NCBI GenBank assembly: GCA_038318455.1
Contig: JBBQCF010000006.1
Location: forward strand, 1 to 39,096
DNA from: UBA12068 sp038318455
GTDB taxonomy: Bacteria; Patescibacteriota; Minisyncoccia; Moranbacterales; GWC2-37-73
Direction of reading: 5' to 3'
Length of the DNA: 39,096 bases
The position numbers and the translations under genes are program-made. Under the pieces are notes generated by a model. The model ran no database searches. It was not told where the DNA came from and saw only the letters and a program-made list of their open reading frames with translations. Positions 8,162-16,310 of this stretch are shown here, in pieces. Every line of letters starts with the position of its first letter. Within the stretch, counting starts at the first letter, position 1.

Positions 8162-9784
8162 ATGGACGGCATCAGAAGAAAGCCCACAATTCCAAAAACA
8201 GAGAGCATCCAAGCTCCCGTCATACAGCAATCACAACCTATCCCTTATTTTCAAAAAAAGGAAGAACTTTACATTCCCAAGGAAGAAACAATTTCAGAAG
8301 AAAAAATTGAAAAAAAATTTCAAAAGTGGCGATGGATACGCAAGTCATTATGGATACTCTTTTTAATTGTCACTATTTCTATCGTCTCATTATTATTCTT
8401 CTTTCTTTGGAAAACATACGCCACTACCAAAAAAATGAATGTCTCCGAGAAGCAAACGACCTTATCCCAAGATGTTAAAACTATTCTTGCTCCGATTATT
8501 CCTTCTGCCAATAAGCACTTTTTGCGCGGAGAAAGCGAAGGACGCGTCAACATTTTACTATTGGGTGCAGCTGGAGAAAATAAGCCTGGCGGTAATTTGA
8601 CTGACACCGTCATGGTCATGAGTATTGACACCAAAAATCAAAAGGTTGCACTACTTTCACTTCCCAGAGATTTTTATGTTCCCATTGGTGAGACCAATAC
8701 TTTTACGAAATTAAACAGCTTATATAAAATTGGAATTGCCCAAAATAAAGGTGTTGATTTGACCAAACAAGCCGTAGAAAAAATAACCGGCCTTACGATA
8801 AATTATTACATGGCTGTTAATTTTGATGCTTTTTCAAAAATTATTGACAACATCAACGGCATCAACATCACAGTCGAGCGTGATATTTATGATGCAACAT
8901 ATCCCGGACCAAATTATAGCTATGAGCTTTTTGCATTAAAAAAGGGAACTTATTTGCTTGGTGGTGATGTTGCACTCAAATATGTGCGTGAGAGACATGA
9001 TGATCCTGAAGGAGATTTTGGCAGAGCCAAACGCCAACAACAAGTCATTCAAGCAGTGAAAAGCAGAATGTTTTCAATGCAAACATTGTTCAATGTTTTT
9101 GCAATTAGCAAAGTTCTTGATACACTTGGAAATAACATAAAGACGGATATGTCCTTTGACGATATTGAACAATTTATCAGTTTGAGCAAACACGTCGATA
9201 CGCAAAACATCACCAATGTGGTTGTTGATGCTTGGAAAGCTGACAGCTTGCTCAAGGTTTCACATGTAATGGTTGGTGATGTTCGAGCTTTCATCTTAGT
9301 TCCACGCATTGGCAATTATAGTGAAATACAGGATCTCGCCATAAACATCTTTGACCAAGCTGAAATGAAAAGGCGTCAAGAATCAATACAACAAGAAGAT
9401 GCCAGCATCGAAATAATCAACCAAAGTGGAAATTCTCCACTTGCCAATAAAATAAAAAAACTTCTCAATGAAAAATTTGGCATGAAAAAAGTGACCATCG
9501 TTAATAGCGAAAAATCTCAACAGACAATAAGTGAAACTATCATAATTGCAAATTCAAATACTTCAAAAATATTCACCCTAGATGAACTCATCAAAAAACT
9601 GCCTGCCCGTATTGCTTTGAAAAAAACTGATGAAGGCACACCTGAAAATATTGAAACACCGACCTCTGAATCAGCTAGTGACATCATAATAAAACTAGGC
9701 AGCGACTTGGTTGATATTTATAAATATGAAGAAGACACAATGCAAGACTTGCAGAGCGCAGACGATAATCAACTGACCCTATAA
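8162..9784 (+). CDS. LytR-CpsA-Psr (LCP) family glycopolymer transferase
   Basis: Membrane-anchored enzyme of the family that transfers lipid-linked glycopolymers to peptidoglycan. A cytoplasmic basic tail is followed by one membrane helix (LWILFLIVTISIVSLLFFFL), then the extracellular LCP domain: NILLLGAAG, LTDTVMVMSID, LLSLPRDFYVPI, KYVRERHDDPEGDFGRAKRQ, with the Arg/Asp residues that bind pyrophosphate. A LytR_C-like domain follows (ASIEIINQSG to IIIANSNTS). I chose the ATG at 8162 (540 aa); an in-frame TTG at 8129 would add 11 residues. Neither has a good ribosome site. Its presence suggests a glycopolymer-decorated Gram-positive-like wall. Confidence 0.9.
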   Translation: MDGIRRKPTIPKTESIQAPVIQQSQPIPYFQKKEELYIPKEETISEEKIEKKFQKWRWIRKSLWILFLIVTISIVSLLFFFLWKTYATTKKMNVSEKQTTLSQDVKTILAPIIPSANKHFLRGESEGRVNILLLGAAGENKPGGNLTDTVMVMSIDTKNQKVALLSLPRDFYVPIGETNTFTKLNSLYKIGIAQNKGVDLTKQAVEKITGLTINYYMAVNFDAFSKIIDNINGINITVERDIYDATYPGPNYSYELFALKKGTYLLGGDVALKYVRERHDDPEGDFGRAKRQQQVIQAVKSRMFSMQTLFNVFAISKVLDTLGNNIKTDMSFDDIEQFISLSKHVDTQNITNVVVDAWKADSLLKVSHVMVGDVRAFILVPRIGNYSEIQDLAINIFDQAEMKRRQESIQQEDASIEIINQSGNSPLANKIKKLLNEKFGMKKVTIVNSEKSQQTISETIIIANSNTSKIFTLDELIKKLPARIALKKTDEGTPENIETPTSESASDIIIKLGSDLVDIYKYEEDTMQDLQSADDNQLTL

Positions 9785-9796
9785 AATTATAATTTT

Positions 9797-9885
9797 CATA
9801 GAACATAGAACATACACCATAGAACAATAAATTTATTCCCTTGTTTTATGCTCCATGCTCCATGATCTATGCTCCATGACACATG
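9797..9885 (+). repeat. Heptamer word repeat with opposed arms, ends at pth start
   Basis: Left arm: CATAGAA, CATAGAA, CATACAC, CATAGAA (9797-9824) in exact 7-base register. Right arm: words beginning ATG at 9848, 9855, 9862, 9869, 9876 and 9883 (ATGCTCC, ATGCTCC, ATGATCT, ATGCTCC, ATGACAC, ATGAAAC). Right-arm words roughly complement left-arm words. The last ATG is the pth start codon. Confidence 0.75.
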
Positions 9886-10413
9886 AAACTAATAATAGGA
9901 CTCGGAAATCCAACTAAGCAATATGAAGATACTCGCCACAATGCGGGCTTTATAATATTAGATGAAATTCAAAAAAGTTTAGGTTTTCCAGAATTCAAAC
10001 CAAACGAAAAATTCAAAGCTGAAATCTCTGAAAATAGTATCCGTGGCGAAAAAACAATTTTAGCCAAACCTCAAACATTCATGAATCTTTCTGGACAAAG
10101 CGCTGCCGCTATTGCAAATTTTTATAAAATTGAAATTGAAAATATTACCATCATTCATGATGACCTTGATATTGAACTTGGTGCTATTAAGATTTCTGAA
10201 GATTCGCAAGCTGCTGGGCACAATGGAGTGCAAAGCATTTTCGACACACTTGGCACACAAAAAATAAAACGCATTCGTATTGGCATCGAAGGCGCAGCAA
10301 AAAAACTTGAGCGTCAAATGTCCGGCAGTGATTTTGTGCTGCAAAAATTCGAAACTGAAGAACTAGAAATCGTTAAGAATCTCGCTGAAGAAATCATTAA
10401 AAATCTTTGCTAA
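9883..10413 (+). CDS. pth: Peptidyl-tRNA hydrolase
   Basis: Releases peptides from stalled peptidyl-tRNAs. The N-terminal IIGLGNP, catalytic His19 in TRHNAG, FMNLSG with Asn68, IHDDLDIELG with Asp93, and AGHNG with Asn114 are all present. It is 176 aa, slightly short of the usual 185-195. The start codon is the final ATG of a 7-base tandem repeat with no Shine-Dalgarno site; the family start (MKLIIGLGNP) confirms that this ATG is used. Confidence 0.95.
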   Translation: MKLIIGLGNPTKQYEDTRHNAGFIILDEIQKSLGFPEFKPNEKFKAEISENSIRGEKTILAKPQTFMNLSGQSAAAIANFYKIEIENITIIHDDLDIELGAIKISEDSQAAGHNGVQSIFDTLGTQKIKRIRIGIEGAAKKLERQMSGSDFVLQKFETEELEIVKNLAEEIIKNLC

Positions 10414-10475
10414 AAAGAAAAATGTATGTGAACTTATAGGCTCAAGAGATATCTTATAAATAAAAAAGGCAAAGA

Positions 10476-10510
10476 AAAGCGCCTATTTCGATTTTTCGAA
10501 AGGGCGCTTT
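10476..10510. terminator. Bidirectional terminator between pth and a small membrane gene
   Basis: Outer stem 10476-10483 with 10503-10510 (AAAGCGCC/GGCGCTTT) and inner stem TTTCGA/TCGAAA. It lies between convergent genes, with T-rich sequence on the minus side. Confidence 0.65.
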
Positions 10511-10516
10511 CAGTTT

Positions 10517-10696
10517 CTAGGCATTTGCAATGTCATTTCCTCTTCTCCCTTTGAGGATTTTTTGGAGTGGATAACTTCTACGATCCACTGATTCAGAGAC
10601 ACTTTTTCCTCTGATTTTTGCTGTGAAAATATCCACAGCTGAACAGAGCACCAGAATAAAACCAACAATAACGAAGAGAATATTCATTTCTGACAT
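10517..10696 (-). CDS. Unknown 59-aa membrane protein
   Basis: One hydrophobic helix (NILFVIVGFILVLCSAVDIF) followed by a basic tail containing RRSYPLQKILKGRRG. I do not recognise it. It is very likely real: AGGAGG is placed 8 bases before ATG, a perfect consensus promoter lies about 40 bases upstream, and a terminator follows. A GTG at 10705 overlaps the ribosome site and can be excluded. The cytoplasmic side is probably the basic C-terminus. It stands alone between convergent pth and divergent dprA. Confidence 0.75.
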   Translation of the reverse strand: MSEMNILFVIVGFILVLCSAVDIFTAKIRGKSVSESVDRRSYPLQKILKGRRGNDIANA

Positions 10697-10735
10697 GATT
10701 CTCACCTCCTTTTAAAGTTACTACCCTATAGCTCT

Positions 10736-10764
10736 ATTATACTCCTTTTTTTGCAATTTGTCAA
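10736..10764 (-). promoter_or_regulatory. Perfect sigma-70 consensus promoter of the 59-aa gene
   Basis: Minus strand TTGACA (10759-10764), exactly 17 bases, TATAAT (10736-10741): 12 of 12 consensus positions with optimal spacing. Confidence 0.8.
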
Positions 10765-10817
10765 CGTCAAAAATAACAAGTATACTTGATATATTTATAA
10801 AATAAAAATTGATTTCG

Positions 10818-11897
10818 ATGAAATATCTCAACGCGCTAAACACTATTCCAGGCCTTGGAACAAAGAAAATGAAGCTTTTGATAAAATTTTTTGAAAATGG
10901 CGAGCAGATATGGCAAGCTAATCAATCCCAGCTCATAGCTTCCGGCATCGGCGACTCACTCTCTCAAAAAATTATAAGCGCTCGGCCGCTTATTGATATA
11001 GAAAAAGAATGGTTAAAACTAGAAAAAGAGAATGTTTTAGCAATTCCCCTTACTGACCCACATTACCCCGTCCTTTTAAAACAAATTCCCGACAATCCTT
11101 ATCTTATCTATATGAAAGGAGATTTGTCATGTTTAGACCTTCCATTGGTGGCCATTGTCGGCTCGAGAAAATTGACGGAATATGGCAAGAGAGTAGCCAG
11201 AGGGTTCGCTAGAGATTTGGCTAATAATGACATTTGTGTGGTCAGTGGTTTAGCTTTTGGAATTGATGCGGAAGCACACCTCGGAGCACTTTCAGCTAAA
11301 GGGAGGACGATAGCCGTCCTTGGAAACAGCCTAGATGAAGAAAGCATCGCACCACGCAGCAATTTCCAGCTTTCGCAAGAGATTCTCAACAATGGTGGCT
11401 TATTAATAAGTGAGTTCCCCATCAAAACCAGCGCCAGCACTGGAACTTTCCCTGCTCGTAATCGCATTATGGCTGGCATGAGCCTTGGAACAATTGTAAT
11501 TGAAGCGGCAGAAAAAAGCGGCAGCCTAATTACAGCCAACTTAGCTCTTGACTATAATAGAGAAGTTTTTGCCGTTCCCGGATCAATCTTTTCACCACAA
11601 TCCACTGGCACGCACCTGCTCATCAAAGCTGGAGCAAAATTAACAACCAATATTCAAGATATTTTAACAGAATTGAGACTTGAAAATGCCCTCGAAAATC
11701 CTGCCAAATCAATAATTTTAAATCTTACTAAAGATGAAGAAGCTGTTCATAAAATTCTCTCACACGAAAGTCTACACATTGACAGAATAGCTAAACTGAC
11801 TAAACTTGAGACATCAACCATTTCCTCTATATTAGCGATGCTAGAAATAAAAGGCGCTATCAAGAACGTCGGAGGACAAAATTATATCAAATTATAG
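10818..11897 (+). CDS. dprA: DNA processing protein DprA
   Basis: Rossmann-like single-strand DNA binding protein that loads RecA on incoming DNA during transformation. An N-terminal helix-hairpin-helix-like region (IPGLGTKKMK) precedes the core: VAIVGSRK, VVSGLAFGIDAEAH, TFPARNRIMAG, IVIEAAEKSGSLITA, REVFAVPGSI. A C-terminal winged helix (about 300-359) follows. The ATG at 10818 was preferred over a TTG at 10809. DprA suggests competence, but no other competence genes are in the window. topA follows 75 bases later, the common dprA-topA pairing. Confidence 0.95.
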   Translation: MKYLNALNTIPGLGTKKMKLLIKFFENGEQIWQANQSQLIASGIGDSLSQKIISARPLIDIEKEWLKLEKENVLAIPLTDPHYPVLLKQIPDNPYLIYMKGDLSCLDLPLVAIVGSRKLTEYGKRVARGFARDLANNDICVVSGLAFGIDAEAHLGALSAKGRTIAVLGNSLDEESIAPRSNFQLSQEILNNGGLLISEFPIKTSASTGTFPARNRIMAGMSLGTIVIEAAEKSGSLITANLALDYNREVFAVPGSIFSPQSTGTHLLIKAGAKLTTNIQDILTELRLENALENPAKSIILNLTKDEEAVHKILSHESLHIDRIAKLTKLETSTISSILAMLEIKGAIKNVGGQNYIKL

Positions 11898-11906
11898 GTC
11901 TTGTTA

Positions 11907-11936
11907 AAATTACTAAGAAATGTTTTTTAGTAATTT
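11907..11936 (+). other. Hairpin in dprA-topA gap
   Basis: A 10-bp perfect stem (11907-11916 with 11927-11936) and a 10-base loop, with no T tract after it. It could be a processing or stabilising element between the two genes, not a terminator. Confidence 0.35.
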
Positions 11937-11972
11937 CAAAAGTCACAAATTAATACATAATCATATAGCACA

Positions 11973-14222
11973 ATGAAATTAATTATCGTAGAGTCCCCTA
12001 CTAAAGCCAAGACTATTACAAAATTCTTAAGCAAGGATTATACCGTGAAATCTTCTTTTGGACATGTGCGCGACCTGCCAAAAAGTGGCATGGGAATTGA
12101 TATGGAGCATGATTTTGCTCCAACATACGAAATTCCAGACAAAGCCAGAATTAAAGTAGCAGAACTCTTAAAACTTGCTAAAAAGGCTGATGAGGTTATT
12201 CTTGCTTCCGATGAAGACCGCGAAGGAGAGGCTATTTCATGGCATCTTGTTGAAGCATTAGGATTAGAAAAAAAGAATAAAAAGCCATATTCTCGCATCG
12301 CTTTTCACGAAATCACCAAGACTGCGATTGAAAAAGCGCTCAAAAATCCACGCACTATTGATATCAATTTGGTTAATGCTCAACAAGCGCGTCGCGTGCT
12401 AGACCGCTTGGTTGGATATGAACTTTCTCCGTTTCTCTGGAAGAAAATCAGACGTGGACTTTCCGCTGGACGCGTGCAATCTGTGGCACTTCGCTTTATC
12501 GTTGAACGTGAAAGAGAAATTCAAAAATTTGAAGCTGAAGAATTTTGGACAATTTCAGCTAAACTAAAAAAAGAAAAAACCACTGATGAATTTGAAGCAA
12601 ATTTGCTAGAAAAAAATGACGATAAAATTGAGCAAACAATCACCCTGAAACTTTTTACTGGAGATTATAAAACCAAAAAAAGTATCATTGCAAACAAAGA
12701 TTCTGCCAAAGAAATCACTGATGAACTTAAAGATGCTAAATACAAAGTATTGTCCGTAGAAAAAAAGGAAACTCTTAGAAATCCTTCCGCACCATTTACC
12801 ACTTCAACCTTGCAACAAGGAGCTATTAGCACTTTTGGTTTTTCTGCTAAACAGACCATGATGATTGCTCAAAAACTATACGAAGAAGGTTACATAACTT
12901 ACATGAGAACCGATAGTTTGAATCTCTCGCTTGAATCATTGATGAGTGCGCGCAAAGTTATTGAAAAAGAATTTGGCAAGGAATATGCTCTAGAAAGTCC
13001 ACGCTATTTTAAAAATAAATCCAAGGGAGCGCAAGAAGCTCATGAGGCAATTCGTCCAACTGATCCAGAAAAAACTCCAGATGAATTAATGCCAATACTA
13101 GAACCAAATCAATACAAACTATATCGTCTGATTTGGAATCGCATGATTGCTTGTCAAATGCAAAGTTCAAAATTGAATTCCGTGAAAGCTGATATTTCAG
13201 CGCAAGGAAAAACCAATAAATTCCTGCTTCGCGCCACAGGCTCAACTGTAATTTTCGATGGATTTTTGAAAGTGTATGCAAACAGGGCTGCTCAAGCTGA
13301 ATCGTTTTTGCCTGAACTTGCCAAGGATGACATTCTCGCTGCTATTGATGTTTCTTCATTACAGAAATTCACTTCAGCTCCACCAAGATATAATGAAGCA
13401 ACCTTGGTAAAGGCATTGGAAGAACATGAAATTGGACGACCTTCAACGTATGCACCAACAATTTCAACCATTATTGAAAGAAAATATATTGATAAAAATG
13501 AAGACAAGAGATTGTTTCCACTTGAAATTGGATTTCCTGTGAACGATTTGCTCGTCGAGCATTTTCCAGAAATTGTTGATATCAACTTCACTGCTAACAT
13601 TGAAAAATCTTTTGATGAAATTGCTGAAGGACACAAAGAGTGGGTTCCAATGATTCGCGCCTTTTATGAACCTTTTCATAAGCTTTTAGAGGAAAAGACT
13701 GAATCAGTCAATAAAGATGATTTAGTGGAAAAACTTGGTCGTCCATGTCCAACTTGTGGCGGAGAACTCATTATGAAATTCGGACGTTTTGGAAAATTTA
13801 TCGCTTGTCAAAATTATCCAACTTGCAAATATACTGAAAAAACTGAAAGTGAAAAGAAAGAAGAGGAGGAAAATTCTGGCATTGTTTGCGATAAATGCGG
13901 AAAACCAATGACTGTGAAACGTGGACGCTTTGGAGCATTTTTGGGATGCAGCGGATATCCTGAATGCAAAAACATCATGAACATCGAAAAGAAAAGTGGC
14001 GTGAAATGTCCCAAGTGTAAAGTTGGAGATATCATCGAAAGAAAATCCAAGAAAGGAAAAATGTTTTATGGTTGCAATAAATATCCAGCTTGCGACTTCG
14101 TGATGTGGAACAAACCAACCGGTGAAATGTGCCCGATGTGCGCCCAGCCACTAGCTTTTGCAGCCAAAGGCAAAGTTAAATGTCCCAATAAGGATTGTGG
14201 ATTTTCAAAAGATTCAGAATAA
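11973..14222 (+). CDS. topA: DNA topoisomerase I (type IA)
   Basis: Relaxes negative supercoils by single-strand passage. The Toprim domain starts at MKLIIVESPTKAKTI and has the acidic triad around ASDEDREGEAISWH. The catalytic tyrosine is Tyr310 in EEGYITYMRTDS. The C-terminus holds four Cys4 zinc-ribbon modules: CPTCGG to YPTC, CDKCGK to YPEC, CPKCKV to YPAC, CPMCAQ to NKDC. At 749 aa this is a full-length bacterial form. It is probably cotranscribed with dprA and ends before a strong terminator. Confidence 0.97.
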   Translation: MKLIIVESPTKAKTITKFLSKDYTVKSSFGHVRDLPKSGMGIDMEHDFAPTYEIPDKARIKVAELLKLAKKADEVILASDEDREGEAISWHLVEALGLEKKNKKPYSRIAFHEITKTAIEKALKNPRTIDINLVNAQQARRVLDRLVGYELSPFLWKKIRRGLSAGRVQSVALRFIVEREREIQKFEAEEFWTISAKLKKEKTTDEFEANLLEKNDDKIEQTITLKLFTGDYKTKKSIIANKDSAKEITDELKDAKYKVLSVEKKETLRNPSAPFTTSTLQQGAISTFGFSAKQTMMIAQKLYEEGYITYMRTDSLNLSLESLMSARKVIEKEFGKEYALESPRYFKNKSKGAQEAHEAIRPTDPEKTPDELMPILEPNQYKLYRLIWNRMIACQMQSSKLNSVKADISAQGKTNKFLLRATGSTVIFDGFLKVYANRAAQAESFLPELAKDDILAAIDVSSLQKFTSAPPRYNEATLVKALEEHEIGRPSTYAPTISTIIERKYIDKNEDKRLFPLEIGFPVNDLLVEHFPEIVDINFTANIEKSFDEIAEGHKEWVPMIRAFYEPFHKLLEEKTESVNKDDLVEKLGRPCPTCGGELIMKFGRFGKFIACQNYPTCKYTEKTESEKKEEEENSGIVCDKCGKPMTVKRGRFGAFLGCSGYPECKNIMNIEKKSGVKCPKCKVGDIIERKSKKGKMFYGCNKYPACDFVMWNKPTGEMCPMCAQPLAFAAKGKVKCPNKDCGFSKDSE

Positions 14223-14251
14223 ATACAATCAACTTCTGCAGAAAATATCAA

Positions 14252-14283
14252 AAAAAATCAGCACTCCATGTGCTGATTTTTTT
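14252..14283. terminator. Terminator between topA and SemiSWEET gene
   Basis: Perfect stem of at least 13 bp (14252-14264 with 14270-14282), 5-base loop, A tract before and T tract after, so it can serve both convergent genes. Confidence 0.8.
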
Positions 14284-14304
14284 ATTTTTTCACCCTGTCT
14301 ATAA

Positions 14305-14583
14305 TCATGAAATGTTTAATTTATTTTTTTTATATAAAAAATAAACAATTATAACAATCAGACTTGCAAATAACTTTATTGCATTTCCAATAATCAGTGG
14401 TAGGCTTTTCATTTGAATACCATAAAATAACCACATGGTTCCAATAATTAAAATCATAATATAAGTCCATAGAGAAACATCCCTGGCTTCTTTGAGTTTA
14501 ATAATTTTCAAAGCTTGCAGGAGAGGGTTTAATTCTAATAATGTTGAAGCGATTAACATTATTTCAAATGGTCCAATATTCAT
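14305..14583 (-). CDS. SemiSWEET-like (PQ-loop/MtN3) membrane protein
   Basis: A 92-aa protein with three hydrophobic helices, the size of bacterial SemiSWEET half-transporters, which dimerise to move sugars by facilitated diffusion. Family features: NPLLQALKIIKLKEARDVS corresponds to the PQxxK-x-K-x-S-x-x-S segment, though the Pro-Gln pair itself is not intact; MWLFYGIQMKSLPLIIGNA matches the LWxxYG and P-x-x-x-x-N signatures. The ATG at 14583 is preferred over a TTG at 14604. Transport activity and substrate are inferred only. Confidence 0.7.
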   Translation of the reverse strand: MNIGPFEIMLIASTLLELNPLLQALKIIKLKEARDVSLWTYIMILIIGTMWLFYGIQMKSLPLIIGNAIKLFASLIVIIVYFLYKKNKLNIS

Positions 14584-14734
14584 AAGTTTATTAATATTTA
14601 TCAATTAAAATTATTCATATATCAATTGACCAAATTATAACATAAAATTATTAATTTAAACTCTTTATAGCCATATGCTTAGTTTTACTTTATACTAAAA
14701 GTAATAATAAAACTTTCTAGACGTATAACTATAT

Positions 14735-16225
14735 ATGACAAATATAACACTTGAAGAAATTTTTGGCGCCCTAAGAAACCCACCATCAGAGATTCGCAAG
14801 AAAGTAATATCAGAGGCTTACTATTTTGCATTGGAGGCTCACAAAGGGCAAAAGAGGCGCTCTGGTGAGGATTACATCCAGCATCCTTTTGCTGTGGCAA
14901 AGATTTTAGCAGGAATTGGGATGGGCGGAAAAACTATCGCGGCTGGTCTTATGCATGATGTTCCAGAGGACACTAATTTCACTCTACAAGACGTTGAGAA
15001 AAAATTTGGAAGTGAAATTGCTGGCATGGTTGATGGTGTCACTAAACTTGGAAAAATAAAACTTCGTGGCTCACATGAAGAATATTTTCTGGAAAACCTG
15101 CGCAAAATGATCTTAGCCATGGCTAGCGACATCAGGGTTATCATCATTAAATTAGCTGATCGTTTGCACAACATGCAAACACTGGAATATAACCCAAAAG
15201 ACAAACAATTGCGCATTGCGAGAGAGACCATGGAAGTTTTTGCTCCAATTGCCAACAGACTTGGAATGGGAGAGATAAAATCTCAATTGCAAGATTTGTC
15301 TTTCAAATATCTAGACAATGAGAAATACGAACTGGTTAGAAAATTAGAAGAGAAACATTACAAAGAAAAAGAAAAATATGTCCTGCAAGCAATCAAGGAA
15401 ATTGAAATTGAAATGAAAAAAGAAGGCGTTGCCATTATTGAAATTGATGGTCGAGCAAAAAGCCTTTATAGTCTTTTCCAAAAAATGCAGAAACATGACA
15501 TGGACATCAATCGTGTTTATGATTTGGCAGCAGTGCGCATTATTGTGCAAGAAGTTGCAGATTGCTATGAAACACTTGGGATTGTGCACAAAAAATATCG
15601 TCCCATGATTGGAAGAATTAAAGACTATATCTCACTTCCCAAGCCTAATGGATATCAATCAATACACACTACTGTTTTTGGACCAGATGGAAAAATTATT
15701 GAAGTTCAGGTTCGCACTCAAAAAATGCATTCTGAAGCAGAATTCGGAATTGCTGCTCACTGGATTTATAATGAAAAGAAAAAGAAAGGATGGAAGGATT
15801 TTCTCTTTAAAAAGAAAAAAGGTGTCCCAGCCAAAGAAATTGAATGGGTAAAACAACTGCGAGAATGGCAAAATGAAATCGGCAGAGATGATGAAGAGTT
15901 TATACAAGGATTACATATTGATTTTTTCAAAAATCATATTTTTGCCTTCACTCCACAAGGAGACATCATCGACTTGCCAGAAGATGCCACTCCGATTGAT
16001 TTTGCCTATGCAATTCATGGAGAAATTGGCAATCATGCTACGGGTGCCAAAGTTAACAACAAAATGGTACCTCTTGATTATCGCATCAGAAATGGTGAGG
16101 TACTAGAAATAATCACGGACAAAGCACGCAAAAGTCCCAATGCTGATTGGCTAAAGTTTGTCAAAACTTCCGTGGCTAAATCACACATCAGACGAGAATT
16201 GAGAAAAGATGCTCCTATAAAATAG
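14735..16225 (+). CDS. RelA/SpoT-type (p)ppGpp synthetase/hydrolase, short form
   Basis: Stringent response enzyme. HD hydrolase domain: HKGQKRRSGEDYIQHP, GLMHDVPEDT, IKLADRLHNMQTL. Synthetase domain: GRAKSLYSLFQKM, YDLAAVRIIV, GRIKDYISLPKPNGYQSIHT, EVQVRTQKMHSEAEFGIAAHW. TGS domain: IFAFTPQGDIIDLP to NGEVLEIIT. Both active sites look intact. At 496 aa it ends soon after TGS, so it lacks the zinc-finger/conserved-Cys and ACT/RRM domains of the usual ~730-aa Rel. A natural short form or a truncation is possible; the end is followed at once by hairpins. Confidence 0.92.
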   Translation: MTNITLEEIFGALRNPPSEIRKKVISEAYYFALEAHKGQKRRSGEDYIQHPFAVAKILAGIGMGGKTIAAGLMHDVPEDTNFTLQDVEKKFGSEIAGMVDGVTKLGKIKLRGSHEEYFLENLRKMILAMASDIRVIIIKLADRLHNMQTLEYNPKDKQLRIARETMEVFAPIANRLGMGEIKSQLQDLSFKYLDNEKYELVRKLEEKHYKEKEKYVLQAIKEIEIEMKKEGVAIIEIDGRAKSLYSLFQKMQKHDMDINRVYDLAAVRIIVQEVADCYETLGIVHKKYRPMIGRIKDYISLPKPNGYQSIHTTVFGPDGKIIEVQVRTQKMHSEAEFGIAAHWIYNEKKKKGWKDFLFKKKKGVPAKEIEWVKQLREWQNEIGRDDEEFIQGLHIDFFKNHIFAFTPQGDIIDLPEDATPIDFAYAIHGEIGNHATGAKVNNKMVPLDYRIRNGEVLEIITDKARKSPNADWLKFVKTSVAKSHIRRELRKDAPIK

Positions 16226-16255
16226 TTTTGTTACGTAATATGTTACGTAACAAAA
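16226..16255. other. Palindromic hairpin between rel and parB
   Basis: A 13-bp perfect stem (16226-16238 with 16243-16255) and a 4-base loop. It holds two copies of GTTACGTAA, the second within a 12-base palindrome TGTTACGTAACA (16241-16252). It starts just after the rel stop. It could add to termination or be a protein-binding site next to parB. Confidence 0.6.
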
Positions 16256-16264
16256 TCTTCAAAC

Positions 16265-16295
16265 AAAAAAAGTCAGCTTGATGCTGACTTTTTTT
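16265..16295. terminator. Bidirectional terminator between rel and parB
   Basis: Stem AAAAAAAGTCAGC (16265-16277) with GCTGACTTTTTTT (16283-16295), 5-base loop. Classic for convergent genes. Confidence 0.85.
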
Positions 16296-16310
16296 CTTTG
16301 AAGATATATT

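Noticed and set aside
10590..10645. ATCCACA-type sequence as a DnaA box
   Set aside because: It is a single weak match inside the small 59-aa gene, with no neighbours.
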